Counted from the stretch's first letter, positions 33,989 through 42,929 are shown. The stretch is 64,000 nt of DNA from Bacteroidales bacterium (GCA_030524805.1 JAUNFY010000005.1:1-64000); one strand, 5' to 3'. Translations and numbers: made by a program. Notes: generated by a model not told the origin, from the letters alone.

Positions 33989-34768
33989 TCAGTTATTCCG
34001 GTTTTCGTCAGCGGTTACGTCTTTTTTCAGTTGTTGCCGACCGATTCTGTAGTTGGCAAAGGCGTTGCTGCGGTGCCCGTCGATCTGATGCGACCAGAAT
34101 TCAATGTCCCGTTCATAATCCTTGAGGTTATGTTTTGAGAAATCCCACAGTTGCCGTTGGGTCGGGAGCTGCATCCTGTCGGTGGTTTTATTCCGTGACT
34201 GTATCACGGAAATCTGGGCTATGGGGATGTCGCCATAGTCGTAGAAATCAACTACAAGCACACGTTGCTTTTTCCTGTCGAAATAGGTGTAAGTGTACAT
34301 TTCTCCAGGTCGACGGTGCCAGTCTTCCACATCGTCGTCGTAAACCCACATCGTGTAAGGGCGCTCGTTGTCTTTATCCAGTGTGAGGCATTGCATGTTG
34401 GCGGTGAGCGACGATGGTCTTTTCGCAGGGGGCTCATTCATAAGCCTTACAAATATCTTTCCATGCGCTGGCGAATAGAACAGCACCTCGTCGTTTTGCA
34501 AACCGGTGGTCTTGAGTATGTCGGCGATGAACCGTTCCATTCCGGGATATTTTGCGGCTGAGTCGGCGCATGAGATTATGGCCATGTCGTCGGGAATCAG
34601 GACCTCTCCGAATGTCATCCGGTAGGTGGTGTCCTTGTCGATTATCTGGCCGTGATGCTTGCTGATGTGCCACTCCCGGTCGGCGTAGCTTACGGGCTTG
34701 AGTGAACTGCAGCTGCCTGCAAGGATTGACAGCAGGCATGCGGAAAAGATGATGATGTATTGTCTCAT
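33989..34768 (-). CDS. Envelope lipoprotein of unknown function
   Basis: A 259-residue protein with signal and lipobox LLSILAGSCSS (Cys about residue 20). The mature part begins KPVSYADREWHISKHHGQIIDKDTTYRMTFGEV and has beta-rich segments such as MYTYTYFDRKKQRVLVVDFYDYGD. I do not recognise a named family; it loosely recalls secreted companions of the downstream barrel protein. The gap to that gene (33939) is 49 bp, containing small repeats of a (TT)CCGGTTTTCATCAGCGGTT-like word, so the two are likely one operon. Confidence 0.7.
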   Translation of the reverse strand: MRQYIIIFSACLLSILAGSCSSLKPVSYADREWHISKHHGQIIDKDTTYRMTFGEVLIPDDMAIISCADSAAKYPGMERFIADILKTTGLQNDEVLFYSPAHGKIFVRLMNEPPAKRPSSLTANMQCLTLDKDNERPYTMWVYDDDVEDWHRRPGEMYTYTYFDRKKQRVLVVDFYDYGDIPIAQISVIQSRNKTTDRMQLPTQRQLWDFSKHNLKDYERDIEFWSHQIDGHRSNAFANYRIGRQQLKKDVTADENRNN

Positions 34769-34794
34769 AGCGGTAGTAGTATTGGTTGATGTTG

Positions 34795-34802
34795 CAAAAT
34801 TA
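34795..34802 (-). promoter_or_regulatory. -7 box of the lipoprotein-barrel operon
   Basis: TAATTTTG on the minus strand, about 27 bp before the ATG at 34768. The -33 position is occupied by the first phased repeat (34823-34829), not by TTTG. Confidence 0.6.
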
Positions 34803-34822
34803 CCGCCAAAATCGACACAACA

Positions 34823-34860
34823 GTCTTAGCCGAACCTCCTTTAGTCTTAGTTAGTCTTAG
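34823..34860. promoter_or_regulatory. Phased GTCTTAG repeats, candidate response-regulator sites
   Basis: GTCTTAG occurs at 34823-34829, 34844-34850 and 34854-34860, spaced 21 and 10 bp apart, that is whole helical turns. The array lies between the two divergent -7 boxes (34795-34802 minus, 34890-34897 plus) and is well placed for an OmpR-type activator. Confidence 0.65.
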
Positions 34861-34889
34861 CAGGATGGTGAGTAATGAGGATTTTTTGC

Positions 34890-34897
34890 TAAATTTG
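34890..34897 (+). promoter_or_regulatory. -7 box of the histidine kinase gene
   Basis: TAAATTTG is followed by 4 nt and the ATG at 34902, so the transcript may be leaderless. No TTTG stands 19-20 bp upstream, which fits activation through the nearby repeats. Confidence 0.6.
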
Positions 34898-34901
34898 CAA
34901 T

Positions 34902-36218
34902 ATGAAACGTTTCCGCTCAATCACAATAATCACGTTGGCCGCCATCGCTGCGATGGTGGTGGCAAACATCGTGTATCTTCATGGCCTGTACGCTTCGATG
35001 AAGAAGCAGTCGATCCAGACGGCGACCGAATGTCTGCGCCGGGCAGACATCCTGGATATCATCTCCCGGATGAAAGGCACATCGCTGGGAGAGGATGAGT
35101 CGTTTATCCGGCTCAACCTGATGATTCAAGGTGAGAAGTCGGCCGACGGGGGCTATGAGTACCCGAATCTTCTGGAGAACATCAACAGCACCATGAGCGG
35201 GTATTTTCATTTCGTCGAGTCCAGTTCGCCCGACATGAAAGCGCGCGACTTTACCGACATGGAGCGGATTTTCCGGGAAGAGTTAGGCGATTTCGGGCTG
35301 AATCCGAAGGATGTGATTGTAGCGGCCTCTCCCTGCGAATCTGGCGATTTTGAGAAATATTGGGAAATCAGAATCGACGACTCGGAAGGCACCCCCATTG
35401 CAGTAGGCTACATAAGCCCCTTGTCGGGCTATGTCTTCAGCCGCATGGCAGGCATCATTCTCACCTCGGCTGCCATTTTGATGCTGATGTCGTTCCTGAT
35501 ATGGTATCTTCTTTATTGGGTAGGAAAACTGAGGTCGATAGAAGAGATGAAAGATGATTTCACCCACAACATGACCCATGAATTGAAAACGCCGGTGGCA
35601 GTGGCTTACTCGGCGGCCGACTCCATGCTTAGATATTACGACCAGAGCGATGAGCAGCGGAACCGGAATTTGCTTACCATCATCATGCAGCGCCTCAACT
35701 TCCTGAGCGGCATGATAGAGAATATCCTTTCGATGAGTATGGAGCGCTTCAAGACCATGCGGCTCAACGTGGAGAAAGTTGGGGCGAAGCAGATTGCTGA
35801 CGATGTGGCGGGCATGATAGGGATGAAATCGGGCAAACCGGTGAGCATCAAGGTCGAGATTGATGATGATGTGGAGATTACCGCCGATCCTCTCCACTTC
35901 GGGAATGTCTTATCCAACCTTCTTGACAATGCGGTGAAATATTCTGGTGAGGCTGTGGAGATAAAGATTACGGCCGACAATCGGGAGTTGACTGTTGCAG
36001 ACAACGGGGTAGGGATTGCGAAGGAAAATATACCGTATATCTTCGATAAGTTTTACCGGGTCACCGACGGCGACCGCTACGAAGTGGGTGGTTACGGATT
36101 GGGGTTATACTATGTGAAGAAGATTGTGGAGATGCACGGATGGAGCATTTCGGCGGCGAGTGAGGAAAACCGGGGAACTACTTTCACTATTAAATTCAGT
36201 GGCGATGAGAAAAGATAA
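34902..36218 (+). CDS. Sensor histidine kinase (RprX-like)
   Basis: A 438-residue inner-membrane kinase. TM1 is at residues about 7-28. A periplasmic sensor region runs to about 170, with no recognised fold. TM2 (GIILTSAAILMLMSFLIWYLLYWV) is at about 185-208. The phospho-acceptor His is in HNMTHELKTPVAV (about 226). ATPase motifs are NVLSNLLDNAVKYS, VADNGVGIAKENIPYIFDKFYR and GGYGLGLYYVKKIVEMHG. It overlaps the response-regulator gene by 14 bp. Together they resemble the RprX/RprY pair of Bacteroides. The divergent lipoprotein and barrel genes are the likely targets, through the repeats at 34823-34860. Confidence 0.93.
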   Translation: MKRFRSITIITLAAIAAMVVANIVYLHGLYASMKKQSIQTATECLRRADILDIISRMKGTSLGEDESFIRLNLMIQGEKSADGGYEYPNLLENINSTMSGYFHFVESSSPDMKARDFTDMERIFREELGDFGLNPKDVIVAASPCESGDFEKYWEIRIDDSEGTPIAVGYISPLSGYVFSRMAGIILTSAAILMLMSFLIWYLLYWVGKLRSIEEMKDDFTHNMTHELKTPVAVAYSAADSMLRYYDQSDEQRNRNLLTIIMQRLNFLSGMIENILSMSMERFKTMRLNVEKVGAKQIADDVAGMIGMKSGKPVSIKVEIDDDVEITADPLHFGNVLSNLLDNAVKYSGEAVEIKITADNRELTVADNGVGIAKENIPYIFDKFYRVTDGDRYEVGGYGLGLYYVKKIVEMHGWSISAASEENRGTTFTIKFSGDEKR

Positions 36219-36888
36219 GATACTGTTGGTGGAGGACGATTCCACTTTGTCGTTTATCGTGGAAGACGCTCTTCTGCGAGAGGGTTTCGAGGTGGCTACG
36301 GCCGGTAATGGCGAGGCCGGCCTCCGGAAGCATGAGGAATTCCACCCCGACATTGTGGTGGCCGACGTGATGATGCCGAAGATGGATGGTTTTGAGATGG
36401 TTAAGCTTATCAGGATGAAATCGCCGGATGTTCCTGTGCTGTTTCTCACCGCGCGCACCGCGCTTGACGATGTGCTTCATGGTTTTGAGATAGGGGCCAA
36501 CGACTATATTCGCAAGCCTTTCCAGATAGCTGAACTCGTTGTCCGCATCCGGTCGCTTCTCCGGCGCAATAATTCGGGGGTGGAAGACTCGCTGATGGAG
36601 ATTGCCGGATGCCGGCTCGATTTTGCAGCCCAGAAACTTTTTATCGGCAGCGGTTGCAGAGCGCTTTCCCACACTGAAGCCGTGATTCTTGATGAGTTTT
36701 TCCATCATCCCAATGAAGTGGTGGAGGCCCGAACACTCATGTATAGGATATGGCAAAATGACGATTACAACAACCTGAACCGCCTTCATGGCTTCATCTA
36801 CAAACTCCGCAAATATCTCTCCTCCTCATCGCTCGATATCCTCAACATCCGCGGCATCGGCTACAAGCTCGCAAGAAAAATGTATTAA
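36205..36888 (+). CDS. OmpR-family response regulator (RprY-like)
   Basis: A 227-residue regulator. The receiver domain has acidic pocket KILLVEDD, the phospho-acceptor Asp about residue 54 in DIVVADVMMPKMDG, and the conserved Thr and Lys in FLTARTA and YIRKPF. The winged-helix DNA-binding domain (about 130-227) has LSHTEAVILDEFFHHPNEVVEARTLM, NNLNRLHGFIYKLRKYL and IRGIGYKL. The start at 36205 (MRKDKILLVEDD) overlaps the kinase gene; the longer open frame from 36124 is discarded because it would add a non-conserved basic tail. Followed by a terminator. Confidence 0.94.
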   Translation: MRKDKILLVEDDSTLSFIVEDALLREGFEVATAGNGEAGLRKHEEFHPDIVVADVMMPKMDGFEMVKLIRMKSPDVPVLFLTARTALDDVLHGFEIGANDYIRKPFQIAELVVRIRSLLRRNNSGVEDSLMEIAGCRLDFAAQKLFIGSGCRALSHTEAVILDEFFHHPNEVVEARTLMYRIWQNDDYNNLNRLHGFIYKLRKYLSSSSLDILNIRGIGYKLARKMY

Positions 36889-36903
36889 CTTTGCAAAATA
36901 AAA

Positions 36904-36937
36904 CTCGGATTCCAGAGTTGGAAATCCGAGCTTTTTC
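36904..36937 (+). terminator. Terminator of the two-component operon
   Basis: CTCGGATT (36904-36911) pairs with AATCCGAG (36923-36930) and is followed by CTTTTT, 16 bp after the stop codon. Confidence 0.85.
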
Positions 36938-36979
36938 AGTCTTATTTTTTTGGTAGGTAAATACAGTGACTTCTTGATG

Positions 36980-38233
36980 TCAACGCATTATCTTCACTGT
37001 TTTGTGGGGATAGCGGAGAATGTAGCAGCCTCGCGGCAACCGGTCGATGAAGTCGGGTGTGGCCGCACGCATTATCAGGGAGCCGTCAAAGCCATACACG
37101 TCAGCATTGCCGGCGGATGAATCGGCTATCTCATCCACGCCTGAGGTCGCGCCGGTCACGGTGCATATAGCCTGTACAAAACCTTTTGAAGGGGTAGCCC
37201 ATGCGTAAATATCGGTGGTGCCTGTTCCGGTGATTGTCACCAAGCCGTCTTCCAAGCCCACGGTGGCAACTTTCTCACTTGCGGAGGTAAATACCACCAA
37301 AGCATCATTGCCTTCGGGTTCAGTATGTGCGATTATTTGGAAAGTGTCGCCGATTGCTCCTGTAATCTCATACCTGTCGAGAGTGATGTATTCCGCTCTC
37401 ACAGGGTCCCTCACTGTGACATGGCAAGTGGCAGACATTCCGTTGGCGGCAGTGACAGTGATATCTGTTTCTCCTTTGGCAATGGCTTCATAAATCACAC
37501 CTTGGTCGCCTTTCTCGTAATATTCTATAATCCTTATTATTTCCGGATTTTCAACTTCCCATGTCACTTGCTGCGGAGCGGAGCCCGGATACACCCAGCA
37601 TAGCAGACTACTTGTCATTCCAACCATAATATCCTCTTCAGTCATGGGAAGCCATATTCTAGTGATTGAGGATCCGCATTCTCCGAGTTGGAGCGGACAG
37701 TAGTCGCTTATGAGATTACCAGATTCGTTGCGGAAATATAATTCGAATCGTTCATCCTCACTGACGTAACATTGCTCGATATCCAACTCTTCTGCTCCGA
37801 AAGCAGGAAGAGATATTTCATATTCGTTTATTGGCTCGAAAAGTATACCCCAAAAACCATCCGGTGCCGAACGGACACAAAGATAGATTTTTGTATCAAT
37901 GGGATTCTCAGATAAGTTTTCCACCGTGGCACGCAGATGAAAAACATCGCCCGACATCACCTTGTTCGGCTCGCAACGTATGTCGGTGATCCGGATATCA
38001 CTGTCGGCGGCATTGCGTTCTTGCTCTTGCTCCGCAACCTTGTGCCGGGCGTTGTAGGCACAGCCGGGGTACATGGAACCGGAGCTGTCGGAGGTGTTTC
38101 CCGTTTTGGATTCCTCATCAAAGTAGAAGATGGTGGTTTTCACGCCGTTGTTTTCGCCGTTTTTGATTTTGATTTCAGCGTCGGCACCCGTGGCAAGCAG
38201 AATGCAGATAAATGAAAGCAGCAGTTTCTTCAT
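36980..38233 (-). CDS. Secreted Ig-like-domain protein with a T9SS-like C-terminal tail
   Basis: A 417-residue exported protein. Signal peptide MKKLLLSFICILLATGADA. A CARDB-like segment (DIRCEPNKVMSGDVFHLRATVENLSENP) is at about residues 83-180. Two Big_2-like Ig domains follow at about 195-370 (EAIAKGETDITVTAANGMSATCHVTV; EYITLDRYEITGAIGDTFQI...TITGTGTTDIYAWA). The end has the pattern VYGFDGSLIMRAAT...RLPRGCYILRY...TVKIMR, like the C-terminal sorting or 'secretion' tails of Bacteroidales surface proteins. A surface or extracellular adhesin-like role is inferred, and no catalytic domain is seen. A -7 box lies at 38356-38363. Confidence 0.75.
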   Translation of the reverse strand: MKKLLLSFICILLATGADAEIKIKNGENNGVKTTIFYFDEESKTGNTSDSSGSMYPGCAYNARHKVAEQEQERNAADSDIRITDIRCEPNKVMSGDVFHLRATVENLSENPIDTKIYLCVRSAPDGFWGILFEPINEYEISLPAFGAEELDIEQCYVSEDERFELYFRNESGNLISDYCPLQLGECGSSITRIWLPMTEEDIMVGMTSSLLCWVYPGSAPQQVTWEVENPEIIRIIEYYEKGDQGVIYEAIAKGETDITVTAANGMSATCHVTVRDPVRAEYITLDRYEITGAIGDTFQIIAHTEPEGNDALVVFTSASEKVATVGLEDGLVTITGTGTTDIYAWATPSKGFVQAICTVTGATSGVDEIADSSAGNADVYGFDGSLIMRAATPDFIDRLPRGCYILRYPHKTVKIMR

Positions 38234-38355
38234 AATATAGGAGTTTATTTCAGTAAATCATATCGGTCGCTATAGAAATTGTATATAATTGGAAAATTAG
38301 TAAATGCGACTACCGTAATTCTCAAATATGTATAGCCAACTTCTTAGTTCTGTGG

Positions 38356-38401
38356 CAAAGTTAGTGATTTATTTTGTAAATACTCTCAACATTTGTTGAG
38401 A
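38356..38401 (-). promoter_or_regulatory. -7 box and palindrome upstream of the Ig-like protein gene
   Basis: TAACTTTG on the minus strand at 38356-38363 fits the -7 consensus. An 8 bp inverted repeat, TCTCAACA/TGTTGAGA (38384-38401), occupies the -33 region, so it may be an operator. Confidence 0.55.
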
Positions 38402-38526
38402 AACCTCATTTTTTAACAATTAAAACTTTTTTTTTGATTCTTTAACATTTAAACTGTACTTTCTTTTTTGATTATTTACATTTAACCGGTGCTTTCGTGA
38501 CTCTTCAGACGGAGAACAGGCATTAA

Positions 38527-38561
38527 TCTCCTGCCGGCGGGAGTGTCGGGCCGGCAGGAGA
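38527..38561 (-). terminator. Hairpin after the CNNM/CorC gene
   Basis: A perfect 11 bp GC-rich stem (38527-38537 with 38551-38561) is preceded on the minus strand by a run of A and followed by TTAATG. It lies 10 bp beyond the stop at 38572. Confidence 0.65.
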
Positions 38562-38571
38562 ATGTTTTTTG

Positions 38572-39617
38572 TCATACGCATTCTTTGGCAAGGTCATAGA
38601 TGCGTTGCGAATGCCGTTGGCGGGCTACGGCCTGGAGGTCGGTGTCGGTGTCGCATTCATCCAGTATCTCTACGCCGAGCATTGTCTCGATGATGTCTTC
38701 CATGGTGGCAATGCCTCTCATGCAGCCGTATTCATCAGTCACGACAGCGATATGTTCCTTCTTTTCAAGCATACTTTTCCACATGTCGGAAACCTTGTCG
38801 TCTTCAAAAAATACAATATTCTCCGCATCACAGCCTTGACTTCTGTATCTTTCTTTCCCGAGCATATAGAGTCGAGGACATCGGCTTTTCTCACATAGCC
38901 GGTGATGTAATCCCGGTCGCTGTCGAATACCGGAATCCTCGAGAATTTTGAGAAATCAGGTTCTTCCTGAAGTTGCTGCATGGTGGCGTGGGCAGACGAT
39001 GAAAACACAACTACGTGTGGCGTCATGATATCCTCGGCCCTTACATTCTCAAGCCGGAGGAAGCTTCTGATGATCCGGCTTTCCTGCGACTTGAACACAC
39101 CTTCTTCCTCGCCGACGTCGACCATGGCGGCCACTTCCTCGCGGCTGACCGTGAGCGGTTGTATCTTGGGTGCGAAGCATCGGGTGAGGAGTTCGGAAAG
39201 CCATACCAGCGGATAGGTGATGATAATCAGTATTCTTATGATTCCGGTAGAGGGAAGGGCGAGCTGTCGCCAATAGGATGCACCGATGGTCTTGGGTATT
39301 ATTTCAGACAGCACAAGGATGAGAAGGGTGAGTATGGCCGAGATGATGCCGAAATAAGCCTCGCCGAATACTTTCACCGATTCGGACCCGACACCTGCAG
39401 CGCCGATGGTGTGGGCTACGGTGTTGAGTGAGAGGATGGCCGCCACGGGGCGGTCGATATTGGTCTTGTAGCGCATCAGAAGGTCGGCGTTTTTAGCACC
39501 TTCGTTCTGCTTCATTGAGATGAAGGAGACGGGCGTGGAGAGTAAAACTGCTTCAAGCACAGAGCACAGAAAAGAGAGGGAGAGTGCTCCAAAAAGATAT
39601 AATAAGATGTATTCCAT
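38572..39617 (-). pseudogene. CNNM/CorC-family (DUF21 + CBS) membrane protein, frameshifted
   Basis: The 5' part (39617 to about 38810) has four membrane helices of the DUF21/CNNM domain (VLSEIIPKTIGASYWR), then the first CBS domain (MTPHVVVFSSSAHATMQQL...DSDRDYITGYVRKADVL). The frame then leaves the family after KAVMRRILYF. The expected second CBS domain continues in another frame: FFEDDKVSDMWKSMLEKKEH, then IAVVTDEYGCMRGIATMEDI. Adding one T in the run of six (A6 on the plus strand, 38806-38811) rejoins them as ILYFFEDDKVSDM. The cause is either a real indel in a homopolymer or a sequencing error. The family is implicated in Mg/Co transport or efflux. Met at 39617 is preferred to 39650, since it directly precedes the first membrane helix. 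Confidence 0.88.
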
Positions 39618-39699
39618 GAATTTATGAGTATGTGAAACATGAGCCTGCACGTGTGCAGACTAATATCAGAGGAGACGAGACGCGATTTAGTGCCTCCTG

Positions 39700-39990
39700 C
39701 TATTCACGGAATGTGCAGTATAGGATATGGTAAACCTTGCATACGGAGGAGAGTGAACGCAATGCGGGCTTTTCAATTATATTATGGGAATAGTGGAATG
39801 ATGTCGTCCCCGTGGGCGTAATCTCAGTCTGCGCCACTTCAGTTTCCGACGACTTTGATTCAACGCAGCATATCTCCTCCTGCTGAGGAATGGTCTCAAT
39901 ATTTTCCTGAAGCATGCCGATATTGAGCGATAGCATCACTGCCAACGCCAATGATATGCAAATGAAATATGAGCCTTTTCCGGGTTTCAT
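39700..39990 (-). CDS. Small membrane-anchored hypothetical protein
   Basis: A 96-residue frame starting MKPGKGSYFICISLALAVML, a single membrane helix or signal anchor, followed by an acidic segment with ICCVESKSSETEVAQTEIT. No family is recognised. Low complexity, no clear promoter and no conserved motif mean it could be a chance reading frame, but no larger gene occupies this interval. It lies upstream of the frameshifted CNNM gene on the same strand. Confidence 0.4.
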   Translation of the reverse strand: MKPGKGSYFICISLALAVMLSLNIGMLQENIETIPQQEEICCVESKSSETEVAQTEITPTGTTSFHYSHNIIEKPALRSLSSVCKVYHILYCTFRE

Positions 39991-40076
39991 TGAATCGTGT
40001 TTCTTTTGTTTTCTTTATTGATATTAACAATTATTGCCGGTTTTGGTTGAATTGCGGGCGGTAGGTTATAAAAGAA

Positions 40077-40113
40077 ACCGCGTCGCGGAACGTGTAATGT
40101 TCCGCGACGCGGT
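40077..40113 (-). terminator. Terminator of malQ
   Basis: A perfect 15 bp stem (40077-40091 with 40099-40113), 7 nt loop, followed on the minus strand by TTTCTTTTAT. Confidence 0.88.
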
Positions 40114-40153
40114 GGTTGCAGTTATGCAGATGCTGCTTTGCGTTCGGTCTGAT

Positions 40154-42832
40154 TCAGCGGTCGGTGTTGCTGAGCCAGGAGGCGAGGCCGGTGTTGAAAC
40201 TGTCGGATGCCAACAGGTTTTCGGCTGTGATGTGCATGCGGTAGCGCCAGTAGTGTTGCGATATCGCCGGGATGTTGATGAGCTCGTCGTGCGGGTTCTG
40301 ACGACGCATTTCACCGTTGGTGCTGAGCCAGTCCTGAAGCGGGAGGATGCAGAGCATGGAAGGCGACTTCAGGTGGAGGTCGATGATCTTGCTGCATATC
40401 CAGGGCTCGGCATATTGCGGGGCCGCTCCCGGCTCGTTGAGCACATGGTTGAAGAAGCGCTGTGTGGCCGAGGGGTCTTCCTCCCACCATGCGCGGATGC
40501 CGTTCATGTCGTGGGTGGAAGTGGTGCATACGCTGTAGTAGGGATACGCGTAGGTGTTGCCAAACTCGGTCTTGGGGTCTTTGGGCATACGCTGTATCTC
40601 GAGCGAGAGAATCTGCAGACGGTGCATCACATCCGGCACGCAGTCGGGAATCATGCCGAGGTCTTCGGCACATGTCAGCATGCCTGTGGAGTCGATGAGC
40701 GGGGGCAGCTTCCACATTGCTTTGCCATACCAGAAATCGTTCATCCGGTGATAGAAGAAATCGTTGTAGAGGCGGTTGAAGCACCAGCGCTCATAGTCGG
40801 TGAGCTGTCGGAAAGCGTATGTGAACTGCGCCGAGATGCGCGGATGATAGTGCCCCTTCTGATAGGGATCCTCGATGAAGAGCACATCGTCGAGCATATT
40901 CATCAGCGTGTTCTTGATGAAAGTGGAGTGCTGGTCGGGAGCCACGCGTGAGAAGTGGTCTTCAATCTTGCGCTGTGTGTCTACATGAGGTTTGAGGCGG
41001 TAGCAGCCGTTGCCGTCGGGCTCCAGATACTCACGCTTAACTTCCTCCTCGGCGTCGCCGAAGAAATCCTTCACCATCCACTCGGTGATGTGCGGACGGG
41101 CCTGGGTGTCGGGATGGATCCAGAAGTCGTAGTTCTTGCGCAGCTCCTCGGGCGAGAAGGGGAGGGCGGGGTTGAAGTAGCCGAGCAGACCGTGAACAGC
41201 GTCCATCGGAATCTGCCAGATGCGGAAGAATCCGAGGATATGGTCGATGCGGTAGGCGTCGAAATACTCCGCCATCTTGCGGAAACGGTTTTTCCACCAG
41301 GCGAAACCATCTTTCGCCATCTCTTCCCAGTTGTAGGTGGGGAATCCCCAGTTCTGACCCAGGATGGAGAAATCATCCGGCGGGGCGCCCGCCTGGCTGT
41401 CCATGTTGAAGAGCTGCGGATCCTTCCATGCGTCGACGCTCTCGCGACCGATGCCGATTGGGATGTCGCCTTTCAGCACTATGCCGTGCTGGTGGGCGTA
41501 GTCGCGCACCTCGCGGAGCTGGCGGTCGAGATGATACTGCACGTAGTAGTAATACATCACTTCATGCTCGTGCATCTTGATGAAGCCGTCTACGGCCTCT
41601 TCGTCGTATCGCGCATATTCACCCCAGCGGGAGTTGTCGGCGGTGTGGAAATAGTCGCGCAGGGCCGACCATGCCGCATAGCTGCGGAGCCAATAATCGT
41701 TTTTCTTCACGAAATCCTTGTAGGGGGCGCTGTTGCGGGTAGCCTCACCCTGCTCGGCGTAGAGCTCACGCAGGCAGCGGTGCTTGAGAGCGTTGACGGC
41801 CTCATAGTCCACCTGCGCGAGGCCGTTGAGCCTGTCCATCTCCTCGCGGTATTCGCGGCGGCGGTCCTTGTCTTTGAGATGCCCCACGGCCTCGAGCCTC
41901 ACATACATGGGATGGAGCGCGAAAGTGGAGTTGGCGCTGTAGGGGTAGGAATCGGTCCATGTGCCGGTCTTGGTGGTGTCGTTGACCGGGAGCACCTGAA
42001 GAATCTTCTGGCCGGTGACAACGCACCAGTCTACCATCTTCTTGATGTCGAAGAAATCTCCCACACCCTCATCTTCATCCGAGCGGAGCGAGAAGACGGG
42101 AATGGCCGTTCCGGCTCCTTTCCACGACTTGCGCGGATTTTCAAACCGGATGCCGTCGAAGACAAGGATATTGTCGCTTCCGGCGGGAAAGAAGTCGAGG
42201 CGACGGTTGTCGCGGGCTTCCCAGTCCCTCACCTCGCGCGTCTTCTTGTCAATGATAAGGAACTTGTATTCGAGCGGAAGCGAGATACCGTTCATGTCGA
42301 TTGCCGCTTCCCAGAGGGGATAGCGGGCATCGTTGAAGACTATTGCTTTCTCCGGGTTCCAGTCGCCGAGGTTGCGGCATGAGCCGCAGAGGGCAAGAGC
42401 TTCGTCGGGCTTCACCATCGGCGCCCACACGCGCAGCAGGGTGGTGCGTGGTTTCGGAGTCAGCGGCTGGTCGCGGAGGGTGCGGTTGAGCATGCCCTCG
42501 GTGAAAGCCGACGAATAGTAAGGCTTGTCGGCCGGGACATCCTGCCAGAAGGAATGGATGTCGTGGTCGGAGATGCCTTGGCCCGCGTCAAACCTGTGGG
42601 GTCCTCCCCACTCCTCGCGCCAGGGTTTTCCTTCCGCCTTGACTATGAAATTATAGTCGAAAGTCTTCACATCGGCAGGTATGTCGAGCGAGATCGACCA
42701 GATGTCGGGAGATGTCATCTCAAGTATCGGAGCCAGCAGTTTGTCGCCGGAACCGAGCTGGGGAATCGAACCGGTGATGTAGACCGATTCGCCCCATTCG
42801 GTATGGTATCCGATATGTATCTTTACTTTCAT
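40154..42832 (-). CDS. malQ: 4-alpha-glucanotransferase (amylomaltase) with two CBM20 domains
   Basis: A GH77 enzyme of 892 residues that transfers alpha-1,4-glucan segments in maltodextrin or glycogen metabolism. Two starch-binding CBM20 domains are at the N terminus (about 1-110, IHIGYHTEWGESVYITGSIPQLG; about 128-235, LCGSCRNLGDWNPEKA). The GH77 core follows with ILQVLPVNDTTKTGTWTDSYPYSANS and DIPIGIGRESVDAW. The catalytic regions are FDAYRIDHILGFFRIW (nucleophile Asp), TCAEDLGMIPDCV (acid/base Glu) and STHDMNGIRAWW. The length matches the Bacteroidetes and plant DPE2 type. There is no signal peptide, so it acts in the cytosol. It follows nrdJ by 97 bp. Confidence 0.95.
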   Translation of the reverse strand: MKVKIHIGYHTEWGESVYITGSIPQLGSGDKLLAPILEMTSPDIWSISLDIPADVKTFDYNFIVKAEGKPWREEWGGPHRFDAGQGISDHDIHSFWQDVPADKPYYSSAFTEGMLNRTLRDQPLTPKPRTTLLRVWAPMVKPDEALALCGSCRNLGDWNPEKAIVFNDARYPLWEAAIDMNGISLPLEYKFLIIDKKTREVRDWEARDNRRLDFFPAGSDNILVFDGIRFENPRKSWKGAGTAIPVFSLRSDEDEGVGDFFDIKKMVDWCVVTGQKILQVLPVNDTTKTGTWTDSYPYSANSTFALHPMYVRLEAVGHLKDKDRRREYREEMDRLNGLAQVDYEAVNALKHRCLRELYAEQGEATRNSAPYKDFVKKNDYWLRSYAAWSALRDYFHTADNSRWGEYARYDEEAVDGFIKMHEHEVMYYYYVQYHLDRQLREVRDYAHQHGIVLKGDIPIGIGRESVDAWKDPQLFNMDSQAGAPPDDFSILGQNWGFPTYNWEEMAKDGFAWWKNRFRKMAEYFDAYRIDHILGFFRIWQIPMDAVHGLLGYFNPALPFSPEELRKNYDFWIHPDTQARPHITEWMVKDFFGDAEEEVKREYLEPDGNGCYRLKPHVDTQRKIEDHFSRVAPDQHSTFIKNTLMNMLDDVLFIEDPYQKGHYHPRISAQFTYAFRQLTDYERWCFNRLYNDFFYHRMNDFWYGKAMWKLPPLIDSTGMLTCAEDLGMIPDCVPDVMHRLQILSLEIQRMPKDPKTEFGNTYAYPYYSVCTTSTHDMNGIRAWWEEDPSATQRFFNHVLNEPGAAPQYAEPWICSKIIDLHLKSPSMLCILPLQDWLSTNGEMRRQNPHDELINIPAISQHYWRYRMHITAENLLASDSFNTGLASWLSNTDR

Positions 42833-42929
42833 CGTTTTAAGGTTTTCGAGTTTTCAGGTTGCATTGCACCTCTATAGTTATAAACGTTCCAACTGCATTT
42901 TTCGCTTATCTGTAAGCCAAAAAATGAAC

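Larger units (their letters stand above)
38234..38571. other. AT-rich intergenic region with promoter, palindrome and tandem repeat
   Basis: It contains the -7 box and palindrome described separately, a two-copy imperfect repeat of about 34 bp (38430-38463 and 38464-38496, each beginning TTTTTTGATT and ending CTTTC), and the terminator at 38527-38561. No gene was recognised. Confidence 0.6.

Noticed and set aside
36124..36204. N-terminal extension of the response regulator
   Set aside because: The receiver domain starts at MRKDKILLVEDD (36205); the extension is not conserved in the family and lies deep in the kinase gene.
40955..42382. 475-codon plus-strand frame opposite malQ
   Set aside because: No family motif; the opposite strand carries GH77 catalytic residues in order.
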